A DNA stretch of 64,000 bases from Tunturiibacter gelidiferens (GTDB lineage: Bacteria > Acidobacteriota > Terriglobia > Terriglobales > Acidobacteriaceae), in contig NZ_JACHEB010000001.1 of assembly GCF_014201335.1 (NCBI RefSeq), positions 1-64,000 on the forward strand. The letters are read 5' to 3'. A program made the position numbers and the translations under genes. Shown here piece by piece: positions 25,895 to 34,118 of the stretch (position 1 is the stretch's first letter; each line of letters opens with the position of its first letter). The notes beneath the pieces were generated by a model that saw only the letters and a program-made list of their open reading frames with translations, had not been told where the DNA came from and ran no database searches.

Positions 25895-25981
25895 CGCCAT
25901 CTCCTGAGACGCTAAATCAAATTCACTCCAAAACTGAGATGCGGCCCGACACCTGGCTGGACCGCATACCCGAAAATATCT

Positions 25982-26611
25982 TCAAGCCGCCACAAATTGT
26001 GAACGAATCGTCTCGAAATGCGGCTGCAGGAACGTCGCACGATCCGTCTTGCCCTGCATCAATACAGCCGCTCCACCAGCCGACACGAAGGTCGTATCCG
26101 TCACACCCAGAAAACCAAACACGTTACGCAGATAAGGCTCCACGTGATTGAACGAGGCCATCACGGTCCCGGCATCATACACACCACCTGAGGCAATCAG
26201 GAACGTAGCTTTCTTCCCAATCAGCAAGCCCTTAGGCCCTCCCTCTCCATAAGAAAACGTCTCGCCGACCCGCGCAATCTGATCAATCCAGAGCTTGAGA
26301 ACCGCAGGCACACTGAAGTTGTGCATCGGCACACCAAAAACATACTCATCGGCAGCTCTCAACTCAGCAAGCAGAGTGTCCGAGAGCGCAAGCGCCTCTT
26401 TCTGCTCCGCACTACGCGCATCCTTCGGCGTATACGCCGCGCCAACCCACGCAGCATCGATCGTCTTCAAATTGCTGCCGGCAAGGTCACGTGTGATCAC
26501 CTTCCCGGTTGGGTTCGCCTTCTTCCAGTTCTCAACATATTCACTGGTCAAACCGCGCGAAACTGAGGTCTCAAGAAATGGGCTCGAATTCACAACTAGT
26601 AATGTGGGCAT
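25982..26611 (-). CDS. azoR: FMN-dependent NADH-azoreductase (AzoR family)
   Basis: A 209-residue flavodoxin-fold quinone/azo reductase. The FMN-binding parts are NSSPFLETSVSR at the N-terminus, MHNFSVPAVLKLWIDQ and GETFSYGEGGPKG. These enzymes reduce azo dyes and quinones with NADH and help detoxify electrophiles; the natural substrate is unknown. AGGAG precedes the ATG at 8 bases. It is divergent from the TetR regulator at 26730, with paired operator-like palindromes in between, so it is probably the regulated gene, together with the NAD(P)-binding gene behind it. Confidence 0.93.
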   Translation of the reverse strand: MPTLLVVNSSPFLETSVSRGLTSEYVENWKKANPTGKVITRDLAGSNLKTIDAAWVGAAYTPKDARSAEQKEALALSDTLLAELRAADEYVFGVPMHNFSVPAVLKLWIDQIARVGETFSYGEGGPKGLLIGKKATFLIASGGVYDAGTVMASFNHVEPYLRNVFGFLGVTDTTFVSAGGAAVLMQGKTDRATFLQPHFETIRSQFVAA

Positions 26612-26640
26612 GGCAAAATCTCCTATACAACATCTGACGT

Positions 26641-26687
26641 CTAAACAACTGTTGTCGATTCATAAAAACACGACAGATGTCGTTTAG
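26641..26687. promoter_or_regulatory. Paired TetR-type operator palindromes between azoR and tetR
   Basis: Two sites, 26641-26657 (ctaaacaactgttgtcg) and 26671-26687 (cgacagatgtcgtttag), are inverted copies of each other at 13 of 17 positions. Each holds its own palindrome: ACAAC-T-GTTGT in the first and CGACA-GA-TGTCG in the second. They sit between divergent azoR and the TetR gene, the classical place for an autoregulated TetR operator. Confidence 0.7.
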
Positions 26688-26729
26688 GCAAATAATGTCG
26701 CCAAGATTTAGTAAACTGTTATCAGTCCA

Positions 26730-27461
26730 ATGTCTGCGTCCACCGCAAAACCCGCCCAAGGGATTACCGATGAGGACATCGCTGAAGCCGCTAGCCGGGC
26801 CAGCCACCTGGCCTCAGCGTCTGCAACGCCGGCCGAAATCCCCGAATTGATGCCGGAGAGATCAGTCGACCCCCGCATCCTGCGAACCCGAAAGCTCCTG
26901 CAGCAGGCCCTAGTCAAGCTCATGGAAAAGAAGGAGTTTGACGCTATCTCCGTTCAGGACATAGCCGAACAAGCGACCATCAACCGCGCTACCTTCTACG
27001 ACCACTACACGGATAAGTTCGCGCTGCTCGAGTGCACCGTCGGCTCCCGCTTCATGGAGCTGTTGGCCGAACGAGGAGTCACCTTCAATGGCTCCTGCAG
27101 CTCAGCCCTCAAGGCCTTCATCCTCGGCGTCTGCGACTTCATCGCCTCCGCGCAACTCCCCAGTTGCGAGCGGCCAGGGCAGCTGGAACCCCACATGGAG
27201 TCGGCTATCATCGCGGTCGTCCGCCGCATGCTCCTCGATGGCCTCGAAAAACACCCCTCCAACCAGCCCCTCTCCCCCCAGATGATCGCGACCACCGCAA
27301 GCTGGGCAATCTACGGCGCCGCCAGAGAGTGGGCCCAAACCCCCAACCGCCCCCCATCCATCGACATCGTCGAGACGATCCTCACCCTCGTCTCCCCGCT
27401 CCTCGCCCTCGCCGAAACCACACCGCACGCCCCATCTCAGCCTGCCCCATCTGACCGTTAA
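26730..27461 (+). CDS. TetR-family transcriptional regulator
   Basis: A 243-residue repressor-type protein. After a long Ala/Glu-rich lead (about 50 residues), the helix-turn-helix spans about residues 57-104, with DIAEQATINRATFYDHYTDK as the recognition region. The ligand-binding part (about 105-230) is helical. It is divergent from azoR and the palindromes at 26641-26687, so control of azoR and of itself is inferred. The ligand is probably a quinone or azo-like compound, but that is a guess. The ATG at 26730 has only a weak ribosome binding site. Confidence 0.88.
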   Translation: MSASTAKPAQGITDEDIAEAASRASHLASASATPAEIPELMPERSVDPRILRTRKLLQQALVKLMEKKEFDAISVQDIAEQATINRATFYDHYTDKFALLECTVGSRFMELLAERGVTFNGSCSSALKAFILGVCDFIASAQLPSCERPGQLEPHMESAIIAVVRRMLLDGLEKHPSNQPLSPQMIATTASWAIYGAAREWAQTPNRPPSIDIVETILTLVSPLLALAETTPHAPSQPAPSDR

Positions 27462-27565
27462 GGGAGGAGGCCGCCAGAAAGTGGGCCCTGTTCAATTAGT
27501 AACAAGAATAGTTACCAATACAGAAAGTCACATCCCCCCGCAATAACCGCTCGTCCAGTAAGCTT

Positions 27566-29200
27566 CTACTTCGAACTGGATCCACCACCGTGACCGCTGC
27601 TCCCCGAGGATCCGCCGCTCGCCGACGACGTAGCACCCAGGCTATGAGAAGACGCCGAAGACGCCGATGACGCCGAAGATCCCCCATACGATCCCGCTCG
27701 CGATGCCGGAGCATACGATGTATTCCCACTCTGAATCGGCGCTCCCGCCCGCAATGTAACCGGCCCGGTGTTCCCACTGTGACTCGACCCCATGAACCCC
27801 GCAGAAGGCGCGGCAGCATAGACTGGCATATTTGCCGATCCGTGTTGCTCCACATGGGACGAAATCTTGTTCAAGCTTCCCAGCGACCCCCTCGGCACGC
27901 CCAACCCCGCCGAGTTCTTCTGGAACACAAAGTTTCCCGGCTTATCTTCCTTGGAGAAGACCATTGGTGTATTGTTCGCAAGCACCAGCGAACCCGTGCC
28001 CACCGTCGGCGCCTGCGGTGAAGCAGCACGCAAGGGGGCGTGCACCCCAGTTCCAACCCGCCCCGCTGCCCCGCCACCGACGATCCCAACATTGTTCAAT
28101 CCATTAAACGCGCCGCCCGGCTGCCAGCCCCACCCATACCCCGGGAAAAACGACCACGTGCCCGAGTGATACGGCAGCCAGCCCCACGGATACGGCGACA
28201 CCCACGAGTAACCCGCGCCCGGATACTGCGCCCACACCCCATTGCAGTACGGATTCCATCCTGCGCCCACCAGATACGGCTGCCAGAAAGATCCAAACGC
28301 TCCGCCATTGATAAAGTTCCCGTAGTAGTTCAGGTCGCTCAAGCCATACGTGGCACCTCCGGCGACCATCGCATTCGCCTGCGAGTAGCGCGCATGATAG
28401 TCGTTCGCCTCCTTATCCCACGCATCGTACGGCTCTTCCTCAATCTTCTTCGTAACAGCCACCTGCTCTCCACCCAGCGTCAGCGACTCCTTCTTCGTCA
28501 ACAGCGTCGTCTCCGAGCCGTGCTTCACCTCCACATTTCCGTTGAAGACCGACACCACCGTCTTCCCAGCCTCCACCGTCATTCTCATATGCGTCGACGG
28601 CGAAACCGTCATCGTCTCATCCCCCGCCCGAACCACGAACTCATTCCCCTTCGTGCTCTGCAGGTTCACATAAACCATTCCCCGCACTACCTCTATCGTC
28701 GAGGCTTTGGCTCCCGAGCTGCGCAACGCCAGCAGCGGAAACTCCACCAGCGAGTTCGGCGCCACGCGCAGGGTACTGTTATCCTCAAACTCCACCTCAG
28801 CGTACCCATCGGCGGTCCGAAGCCTCTCGCCTTGGATGATCGGCATATTCGGCATCGTCTGTTCAAAGCCATTCCCCGTCTTCCGATCGAGCGAAAGCGT
28901 TCCCTTCACATCGCTCAGCCGCACAATCCTTACGTGCGAATCGCCCGGCCGCGCCCCATTGTCCACAGGCACGCTGGCTGCTGACACATCAGCCGTCTGC
29001 GTACCAGCTGCCGGGACATGAGCCGCGGGCACATCAGCCGCCGTCGCATCAGCCGTCGTCACGTGCGCAGTCAATGCAGAATCCCGATCTAAAGGATTAC
29101 TTTGCTCCCCGGCCGCTCCACTCTGTGCTCCCGCGGCCACAACTCCCGCCACCGAAAACGCCAACGCCAGAAACACTCCGTATCCGAACCCGATCTTCAT
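27566..29200 (-). CDS. Secreted FecR-domain protein with Pro/Tyr/Trp-rich and Ser/Gly-rich tail
   Basis: 544 residues. A signal peptide (residues 1-25) is followed by an Ala/Val/Thr-rich imperfect repeat (about 45-78). A FecR-type domain spans about 120-260 (TADGYAEVEFEDNSTLRVAPNS, RGMVYVNL, VFNGNVEVKHG). After that comes a Trp/Tyr/Pro/Gly-rich block (about 290-400, YSWVSPYPWGWLPYHSGTWS) and a Ser/Gly/Ala tail (about 500-544). FecR proteins usually act with ECF sigma factors, but none is nearby, so a regulatory role is not supported. ATG at 29200 follows GGAGG. A surface or cell-envelope role is a reasonable guess. Confidence 0.82.
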   Translation of the reverse strand: MKIGFGYGVFLALAFSVAGVVAAGAQSGAAGEQSNPLDRDSALTAHVTTADATAADVPAAHVPAAGTQTADVSAASVPVDNGARPGDSHVRIVRLSDVKGTLSLDRKTGNGFEQTMPNMPIIQGERLRTADGYAEVEFEDNSTLRVAPNSLVEFPLLALRSSGAKASTIEVVRGMVYVNLQSTKGNEFVVRAGDETMTVSPSTHMRMTVEAGKTVVSVFNGNVEVKHGSETTLLTKKESLTLGGEQVAVTKKIEEEPYDAWDKEANDYHARYSQANAMVAGGATYGLSDLNYYGNFINGGAFGSFWQPYLVGAGWNPYCNGVWAQYPGAGYSWVSPYPWGWLPYHSGTWSFFPGYGWGWQPGGAFNGLNNVGIVGGGAAGRVGTGVHAPLRAASPQAPTVGTGSLVLANNTPMVFSKEDKPGNFVFQKNSAGLGVPRGSLGSLNKISSHVEQHGSANMPVYAAAPSAGFMGSSHSGNTGPVTLRAGAPIQSGNTSYAPASRAGSYGGSSASSASSASSHSLGATSSASGGSSGSSGHGGGSSSK

Positions 29201-29434
29201 CACCGGCCTCCCAAGAACCAGAGCAGTTGCAACCTTCAGGTGCGGGAAGTATACGTCCGCGACGATTGCTGTGGCTTCACCAAAACACAAATAGTTCTGG
29301 TCTTTTTTCGTGTCGATACCCGAAAAGAGAATCGGCAGAACAACACGCTTCCCCGCCTCGACAGACCCGTCGCGTGGCTAAATCATCAAAGAAAGGCGGT
29401 TGCGGCCGAATCTAGGCTGAAGCCGAAAGTTGTC

Positions 29435-29860
29435 CTACCGGACAGTGACCGTGGTCGCTACGTCCACGTTTCCCCGAATCGCATTCGAATAAGGGCAAAC
29501 TAGATGCGCACGGTGTACGAAATCCTCTCCCGTCGCCTGGTCAACTCCGGCCAGGGTCACAGCGAGGGACGCCGACAGAACAAAGTTCCCCTCTCCGTTG
29601 CGGCTGATGCCAATCTCTGCCACGACCTCGACCTGATCGTCGGTGAAATGATGCCTGGCCTCTCGACTCACTCGCAACAAAGCGTTCTCAAAGCAAGCTG
29701 CGTATCCTGCTGCAAACAACTGTTCAGGATTCGTGGCACCTCCGCTCCCACCCAGAGCCTTTGGCAGCGCCAGGCTGAGGTTCAGAAGCCCATCGTCACT
29801 CCGGATCGATCCATGACGGCCTCCTTTTGCAGTAACTTTCGTGGAATACAGTGGCCCCAT
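29435..29860 (-). CDS. ohr: Organic hydroperoxide resistance protein (Ohr/OsmC family)
   Basis: A 141-residue thiol peroxidase that reduces organic hydroperoxides. The two redox cysteines are present: Cys56 in AAGYAACFENA and Cys122 in HLVCPYSNA. It begins MGPLYSTKVTAKGGRHG; AAGGAGG precedes the ATG. A truncated relative of its 5' end, including the ribosome binding site region, lies at 33888-33986. No OhrR-type regulator gene is adjacent. Confidence 0.95.
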   Translation of the reverse strand: MGPLYSTKVTAKGGRHGSIRSDDGLLNLSLALPKALGGSGGATNPEQLFAAGYAACFENALLRVSREARHHFTDDQVEVVAEIGISRNGEGNFVLSASLAVTLAGVDQATGEDFVHRAHLVCPYSNAIRGNVDVATTVTVR

Positions 29861-29992
29861 ATATTTTTCCTCCTTTGAATATCCGTGCCGTACCAGCGTA
29901 CGTCAGGGAGCCTCAAAGGTTCGAGTCAGTCGATCCGCTGACTGGCACCGTGCTCCATCTTGCAAACAAAGCAACTCCACGGCCGACTAGCC

Positions 29993-30022
29993 AAAAAGAA
30001 GAGCCGTCCCGAAGGACGGCTC
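29993..30022 (-). terminator. Intrinsic terminator of the PEP-CTERM gene
   Basis: On the minus strand the stem GAGCCGTCC and GGACGGCTC with loop TTCG is followed by TTCTTTTT. It lies just downstream of the stop of the gene at 30049-30582 and points in its direction. It is a strong canonical terminator. Confidence 0.88.
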
Positions 30023-30048
30023 AAAACAAGATGCATTGTTCTCGTTTT

Positions 30049-30582
30049 TTACGAACGAAGGGAGCGACGACGTGCGACGCCTGCTGCACTAAGCAGACCC
30101 GTCCCGAACAGAACGAGGGTTGAAGGCTCCGGGGTAGCAGCTACGGGAGTCAATGAGAAAGTACCTACGCCGAAGCCGCTGCCGCTGACGATCTCGCTGT
30201 AGTTGTTGCCGGGAGTGATGTCGGTGGAGCCGGGTGCGTACGCGCTCCAGACGTTGACCTCTGTGCCATTGGCGGTCTCAAAGCCGAGGCCGTCGGTATC
30301 AAGGAAGGTGCTGTTGGGGAACAGGAGATTGTCGCTGAATTCGAACTTGACCAAGCCGGTGATGGCGCTGTCGTCAAAGGTTCCGGTGATGGAATTGATC
30401 ACCCACTCATCGCCAGTGGACTGAGTTGCTGTGAGAGTTCCACTGCCGGTTCCAGGGAAACCACCGAGCGATGCCGCAGGACCGGTGAGGCTCCAGTCGA
30501 AGGTATCTGCATGGGCAGCGAGAGTAGTGAGAGTGAGGGCGGCAGGAAGGGCTAGCAAACAGGCAAAACGTCCAAGCTTCAT
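30049..30582 (-). CDS. PEP-CTERM sorting-domain protein
   Basis: A 177-residue exported protein. The signal peptide covers residues 1-25 (AHA cleavage). The beta-rich middle (FDWSLTGPAASLGG) has no enzyme motif. The C-terminus is the PEP-CTERM sorting signal: TPEPSTLVLFGTGLL, then a basic RRRS tail. Such proteins are thought to be processed by exosortase and anchored to or released from the outer surface; no exosortase gene is in this window. GGAG precedes the ATG. It ends at a strong terminator and stands alone. Confidence 0.88.
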   Translation of the reverse strand: MKLGRFACLLALPAALTLTTLAAHADTFDWSLTGPAASLGGFPGTGSGTLTATQSTGDEWVINSITGTFDDSAITGLVKFEFSDNLLFPNSTFLDTDGLGFETANGTEVNVWSAYAPGSTDITPGNNYSEIVSGSGFGVGTFSLTPVAATPEPSTLVLFGTGLLSAAGVARRRSLRS

Positions 30583-30854
30583 CGGAACTCCGGTACTGCA
30601 GGGATGGGTAAGACGACCTGCAGTACCGCAGTTGAGTCACCGAAATGAAAGTGTTGCGATTGTCCGGTTTTCGCGGTTCGCTTTCCCTTTTCCACAGAGC
30701 ATGTTGCAGGACTCTGCCTAACGAGTCGGCAAGGATGTCCCATGTTTATTTCAAGCCGGTAAATTCATGATGCTGCAACACTTAGTGAACTTCTCCTGAG
30801 CCGAGACGAAGAACAGGTTCGCGCTGCTCTTGGCACATGCAATATGCGATGCGC

Positions 30855-31793
30855 TTAATCGTGAGTGGCGTCGTGGTCGAGCAGGAATTGATTGACCACC
30901 GACGCATACTTATCGGGTTCTTCGTAGTACGGCAGATGCCCGCTTTTTTCGAACCAGACGAGTTGCGCTCCGGGGATGCTGTGGGCCACTGTCCAGGAGA
31001 TGTCGGGTGTCACGTTCAGATCGAACCGGCCCTGGATCACAAGCGTTGGGAAGTGGTAGTGCGCCATCTGCGAACTAAGGTCGACGTTGGCAAACGCTTT
31101 CGAGACAGCTTCGCCAGTGGCCGGGGCAAAGCCAAGGTCAGGAGCATTCGCGAGGTATCGGTCGCAAAGCTCTTGGGAGTAGAAGATCATGCGGAAGTGG
31201 GCCCGCAGATCGAGATCAGCGGCCTCCGCGTCGGAGTTCGCGTGGCCATGTAGTTTGTCGATCTGTTCTTTTGTTTTGGCGATGACGTCGGGGAAAACCT
31301 CTTCCAGCCGCGGATGGAGCTTGGAAAAGCCTGGTGCAGCGGAGTCCGACAGGATCAGTGTGTGGACGTGCTCCGGATGTGCGGCCGCGTAAGCGGAGGC
31401 GAGCAGGCCTCCATAGGAATCGCCAATGAAGTCTACCTTCTCCACATGCAGCGAGGCGCGAACGGCCTCCAAGTCGTTAACCTGGGCCTCCATTGTCTGT
31501 GTGGCGCCCGGGCGCAGGTGCTGGGAGCCACCCGTGCCGCGCTGATCGTAGAAGATCACCTGCCTGTGCTCCGCAATGCGCCGCGTCCAGACATCATTCT
31601 GGATCATGTACACATGCGAGAGACCGGGGCCGCCGTTGACCGCGATGATCGGCGTGGTGGTGGACGGCTTGCCGTAAGTGAAGGTGGCAAGATCCACATC
31701 CGGTGTATGAACCAGACCGGTGTGGGGCTGCGGAACTTGGGCGTAGGCCGCCGCCGTTACGAGAAGGAGAACACCGCGAAGGAGTGAATGCAT
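30855..31793 (-). CDS. Exported alpha/beta hydrolase, proline iminopeptidase-like (S33)
   Basis: About 312 residues. A signal peptide at the start (MHSLLRGVLLLVTAAAYAQ) is followed by an alpha/beta hydrolase. The oxyanion segment is GGPGLSH, then DQRGTGGS, the nucleophile Ser in GDSYGGLL, Asp in QGRFDLNV and His in EKSGHLPYYEEP: a complete Ser-Asp-His triad. The HGGPG-like motif and DQRG fit peptidase family S33 (proline iminopeptidase). The ATG at 31793 lacks a strong ribosome binding site; upstream codons are open to 31901. Confidence 0.85.
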   Translation of the reverse strand: MHSLLRGVLLLVTAAAYAQVPQPHTGLVHTPDVDLATFTYGKPSTTTPIIAVNGGPGLSHVYMIQNDVWTRRIAEHRQVIFYDQRGTGGSQHLRPGATQTMEAQVNDLEAVRASLHVEKVDFIGDSYGGLLASAYAAAHPEHVHTLILSDSAAPGFSKLHPRLEEVFPDVIAKTKEQIDKLHGHANSDAEAADLDLRAHFRMIFYSQELCDRYLANAPDLGFAPATGEAVSKAFANVDLSSQMAHYHFPTLVIQGRFDLNVTPDISWTVAHSIPGAQLVWFEKSGHLPYYEEPDKYASVVNQFLLDHDATHD

Positions 31794-32107
31794 GGCATGT
31801 TGAGTATAGAGTCCTGGCCTTCCCAAACTTGTAGAACCGCTGTGGGTGGCCGTGGCAGATGCGATTGTTACTATAGCGTTCCGATCCAGCTTAAAGGTCA
31901 CTCCGGTGGCGAGACAGTGATTGTTTTAGAAGTGATCAGTGGGATCAGGCTTTCTTGCATCATAGGAGTTCGTACGCTAAAAGACATCGCCAGCAGAGGA
32001 ACAGGTCGAAGACCCCAATAGCGAAGAATTGCCATCAATCCTGTCGGATTCGTTCGTTTCGAAAACGATAAAGTTGTCTATCCCGTCCCCATATCGGAGG
32101 AACAAAC
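31794..32107. other. Intergenic region between divergent hydrolase and small lipoprotein gene
   Basis: 314 bases between two divergent transcripts. No gene with a credible ribosome binding site, no hairpin and no repeat was found. Near its right end GGAGGA serves the GTG start at 32108. The promoters of both genes must lie here, but I could not point to convincing -35/-10 pairs. Confidence 0.45.
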
Positions 32108-32311
32108 GTGCGAAATCATAAAGAAAAATTCTCAACCTTCCGCCTGTTCCAGAAACTCCCGACCATATTAGCCGGATGTTTCGCGACCTTAGGATTATCT
32201 GGATGCCTGGTGGCCGGATACTCAAGCGGCGGGGGCTGGTTCGTTTGGCCGGGGAGTCTAGGGTTAATCGTGATCGTTCTACTGATAGTCTTTTTGCTAA
32301 GGCGTCGGTAG
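32108..32311 (+). CDS. Small lipoprotein-like membrane protein
   Basis: A 67-residue protein starting at a GTG preceded by a strong GGAGG. It has a hydrophobic N-terminus with the lipobox-like LGLSGC near residue 33, then GYSSGGGWFVWPG and a C-terminal transmembrane helix LGLIVIVLLIVFLLRRR. The pattern is a small envelope protein with a lipid anchor or two membrane segments. It is the first gene of a tight three-gene set with the beta-barrel and the membrane protein. No known family was recognised. Confidence 0.65.
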   Translation: MRNHKEKFSTFRLFQKLPTILAGCFATLGLSGCLVAGYSSGGGWFVWPGSLGLIVIVLLIVFLLRRR

Positions 32312-32378
32312 TGATTTGGAGCTCACTTCAATCGATCAAAGATCAAATCAGAAATTCCAACATTCGACATTGCCGCCC

Positions 32379-33179
32379 ATGAATCGAATCAGCCGGCTCT
32401 TCGGCGTGCTCTCGCTGTTGACGATCAGCATGTCGGCGCAAGATCTAAATATAAATCCCACAAGACCAACGATCGCCAACAGTGCAGCCATCCAGAGCAA
32501 AGGTGTCGCGCAGGCGGAGGTAGGCTACGATGCCTATCCCCAAAACCCGCCAGGCAATCAGCAGACGTTCGATACGTTGTTCACTTATTCTCTGCTGCCT
32601 AGACTCAGATTGGATTTCGACTGGTCTGCGTTCAATCATCAACAGCAAGACGGAAGCATCACCAATGGAGTCGGAACGATCGAGATCGGCGGGAAGGTCG
32701 AGGCGAAGAAGGAACAGTACCATAGGGCAGCGCCGGGGATCGCATTTCAATATGAGGCCGAGTTTCCCACTGCCTCGGCAACCCCGCTTCAAGGCTACGG
32801 TCAACAAGCGATTCTGCTCCTCAATCATCACTATGGAAAGAACGGGGATGTGGATGTCATCGTAAACGGCTCGATAGTACAGTCTGATTGCCAAACGACT
32901 ACAGGGTGTCGGTACGGCGGACAACAGTCATTCGCTCTCAGTTATCACCTTCAGAAGGACACGCGTCTCTATGCCGAGGTTTTTGGTCAAAACACTTCAC
33001 AGTCCAACACCCCACCAGGCACCTATGTTTTTAGTGGCTTCTATCACCAGTTTGGCGAGGCCTTCGGCATTAATGGGGGACTGCGCTTCGGCGTCAGTGA
33101 TCACTCGTCTACGATCGGTACGACAGTCGGGCTGGTCTTCGGCAAGCGCCTTCAAAAGGACGCGTCAGCCAGGCAATAG
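32379..33179 (+). CDS. Outer-membrane beta-barrel-like protein
   Basis: A 266-residue protein (MNRISRLFGVLSLLTISMSA signal peptide) with alternating aromatic/hydrophobic beta-strands typical of outer-membrane transporter-like proteins: LRLDFDWSAFNHQQQDGS, GIAFQYEAEFPTAS, GFYHQFGEAFGINGGLRFG and STIGTTVGLVFG, the last near the C-terminus. No channel or enzyme family can be named. The downstream gene begins directly at its stop (TAGATG), so they are very likely co-transcribed with the small lipoprotein gene. The longest frame begins upstream at 32316, but the signal peptide supports 32379. Confidence 0.75.
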   Translation: MNRISRLFGVLSLLTISMSAQDLNINPTRPTIANSAAIQSKGVAQAEVGYDAYPQNPPGNQQTFDTLFTYSLLPRLRLDFDWSAFNHQQQDGSITNGVGTIEIGGKVEAKKEQYHRAAPGIAFQYEAEFPTASATPLQGYGQQAILLLNHHYGKNGDVDVIVNGSIVQSDCQTTTGCRYGGQQSFALSYHLQKDTRLYAEVFGQNTSQSNTPPGTYVFSGFYHQFGEAFGINGGLRFGVSDHSSTIGTTVGLVFGKRLQKDASARQ

Positions 33180-33863
33180 ATGGCCGTTGATGCTTCACGA
33201 CAGGTGCTCATAATGGCAGGACCAACAAATCGACACGAACCTCGCTGGCCCGCGCTCTCGGCTTTGTTTGCCGTGGGAGGCTTACGGTTAGCTATCCCCA
33301 GCTTTCTCTCTTTTGGCCCCGACTGGCTTCTTCTCATTGTGGTTAGCTTTTTGATGATTCCGACCGTCCTCGCAAGACGCGGCGGAAATCTAAAGCTCAA
33401 TCAACTATTCGGTTATGCCTTGAATGTGGTGGTTACTGCTGACATGGCCTGGTCATTGGGCTTATTAATCGCGGCCTTGCCGACCCACAAGCTTCCTCCT
33501 CAAGTCCTCTTACGTTCGGCGGCGGCGTTATGGGTCACCAACATTCTTGTCTTTGCGTCCTGGTATTGGCGCTTGGACGCCGGTGGGCCAAACCAGAGGG
33601 ATTTACGCGAGAGTCATACCGATGGGGCCTTCTTGTTTCCGCAGATGACTCTTAGTTCTGAGACACGAACGGAGATGGGCGAGCAGTACTGGCGACCAGG
33701 ATTTGTGGACTACCTATTCATCGCCTTCAACACGAGTACTGCATTTTCGCCTACAGACTGCCCAGTATTGTCTCGATGGGCGAAAGTGCTGATGATGATC
33801 CAATCTCTTATCTCTTTCACCACTGTCGCTCTGCTGGCGGCTAGAGCGGTGAACATACTTTAG
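33180..33863 (+). CDS. Polytopic membrane protein, DUF1345-like
   Basis: A 227-residue protein with about five transmembrane segments (LFAVGGLRLAIPSFL, DWLLLIVVSFLMI, LWVTNILVFASWYW and others). Near the C-terminus is DYLFIAFNTSTAFSPTD followed by ISFTTVALLAARAVNIL. That end resembles the pattern of DUF1345 membrane proteins and the pore-like region of small ion channels; the match is by eye only. It starts immediately at the stop of the beta-barrel gene. Its end is followed by the broken ohr copy. Confidence 0.7.
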   Translation: MAVDASRQVLIMAGPTNRHEPRWPALSALFAVGGLRLAIPSFLSFGPDWLLLIVVSFLMIPTVLARRGGNLKLNQLFGYALNVVVTADMAWSLGLLIAALPTHKLPPQVLLRSAAALWVTNILVFASWYWRLDAGGPNQRDLRESHTDGAFLFPQMTLSSETRTEMGEQYWRPGFVDYLFIAFNTSTAFSPTDCPVLSRWAKVLMMIQSLISFTTVALLAARAVNIL

Positions 33864-33887
33864 TCGACGGCTAATCACCGCTGGCCT

Positions 33888-33986
33888 CGGCAGCGCTAAC
33901 CTCAGGTCGAGAAATCCATCGTCACTCCGAATCGATCCATGACGGCCGCCGTTTGCTGTGACTTTTGTGGAATACAGTGGCGCCAT
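33888..33986 (-). pseudogene. Truncated 5' copy of ohr
   Basis: The minus strand starts MAPLYSTKVTANGGRHG and continues through SDDGFLDL, nearly identical to the N-terminus of the intact Ohr at 29435-29860 (33 or so residues), then diverges and loses both redox cysteines. The DNA similarity includes the ribosome-binding region upstream of the ATG, out to about 34028. The frame continues as nonsense. It is a dead gene fragment. Confidence 0.85.
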
Positions 33987-34118
33987 ACGTTCTGCCTCCT
34001 TTGAATCTTCGGCCGTACCACCATACTTCCCAAATCTCGAAGCCACATCCTATGCAAAGCAGATACGATATTTGCATACGGCCCGTCACTGTTCGTCCCT
34101 ATTTCTAAGGAGAATCCC

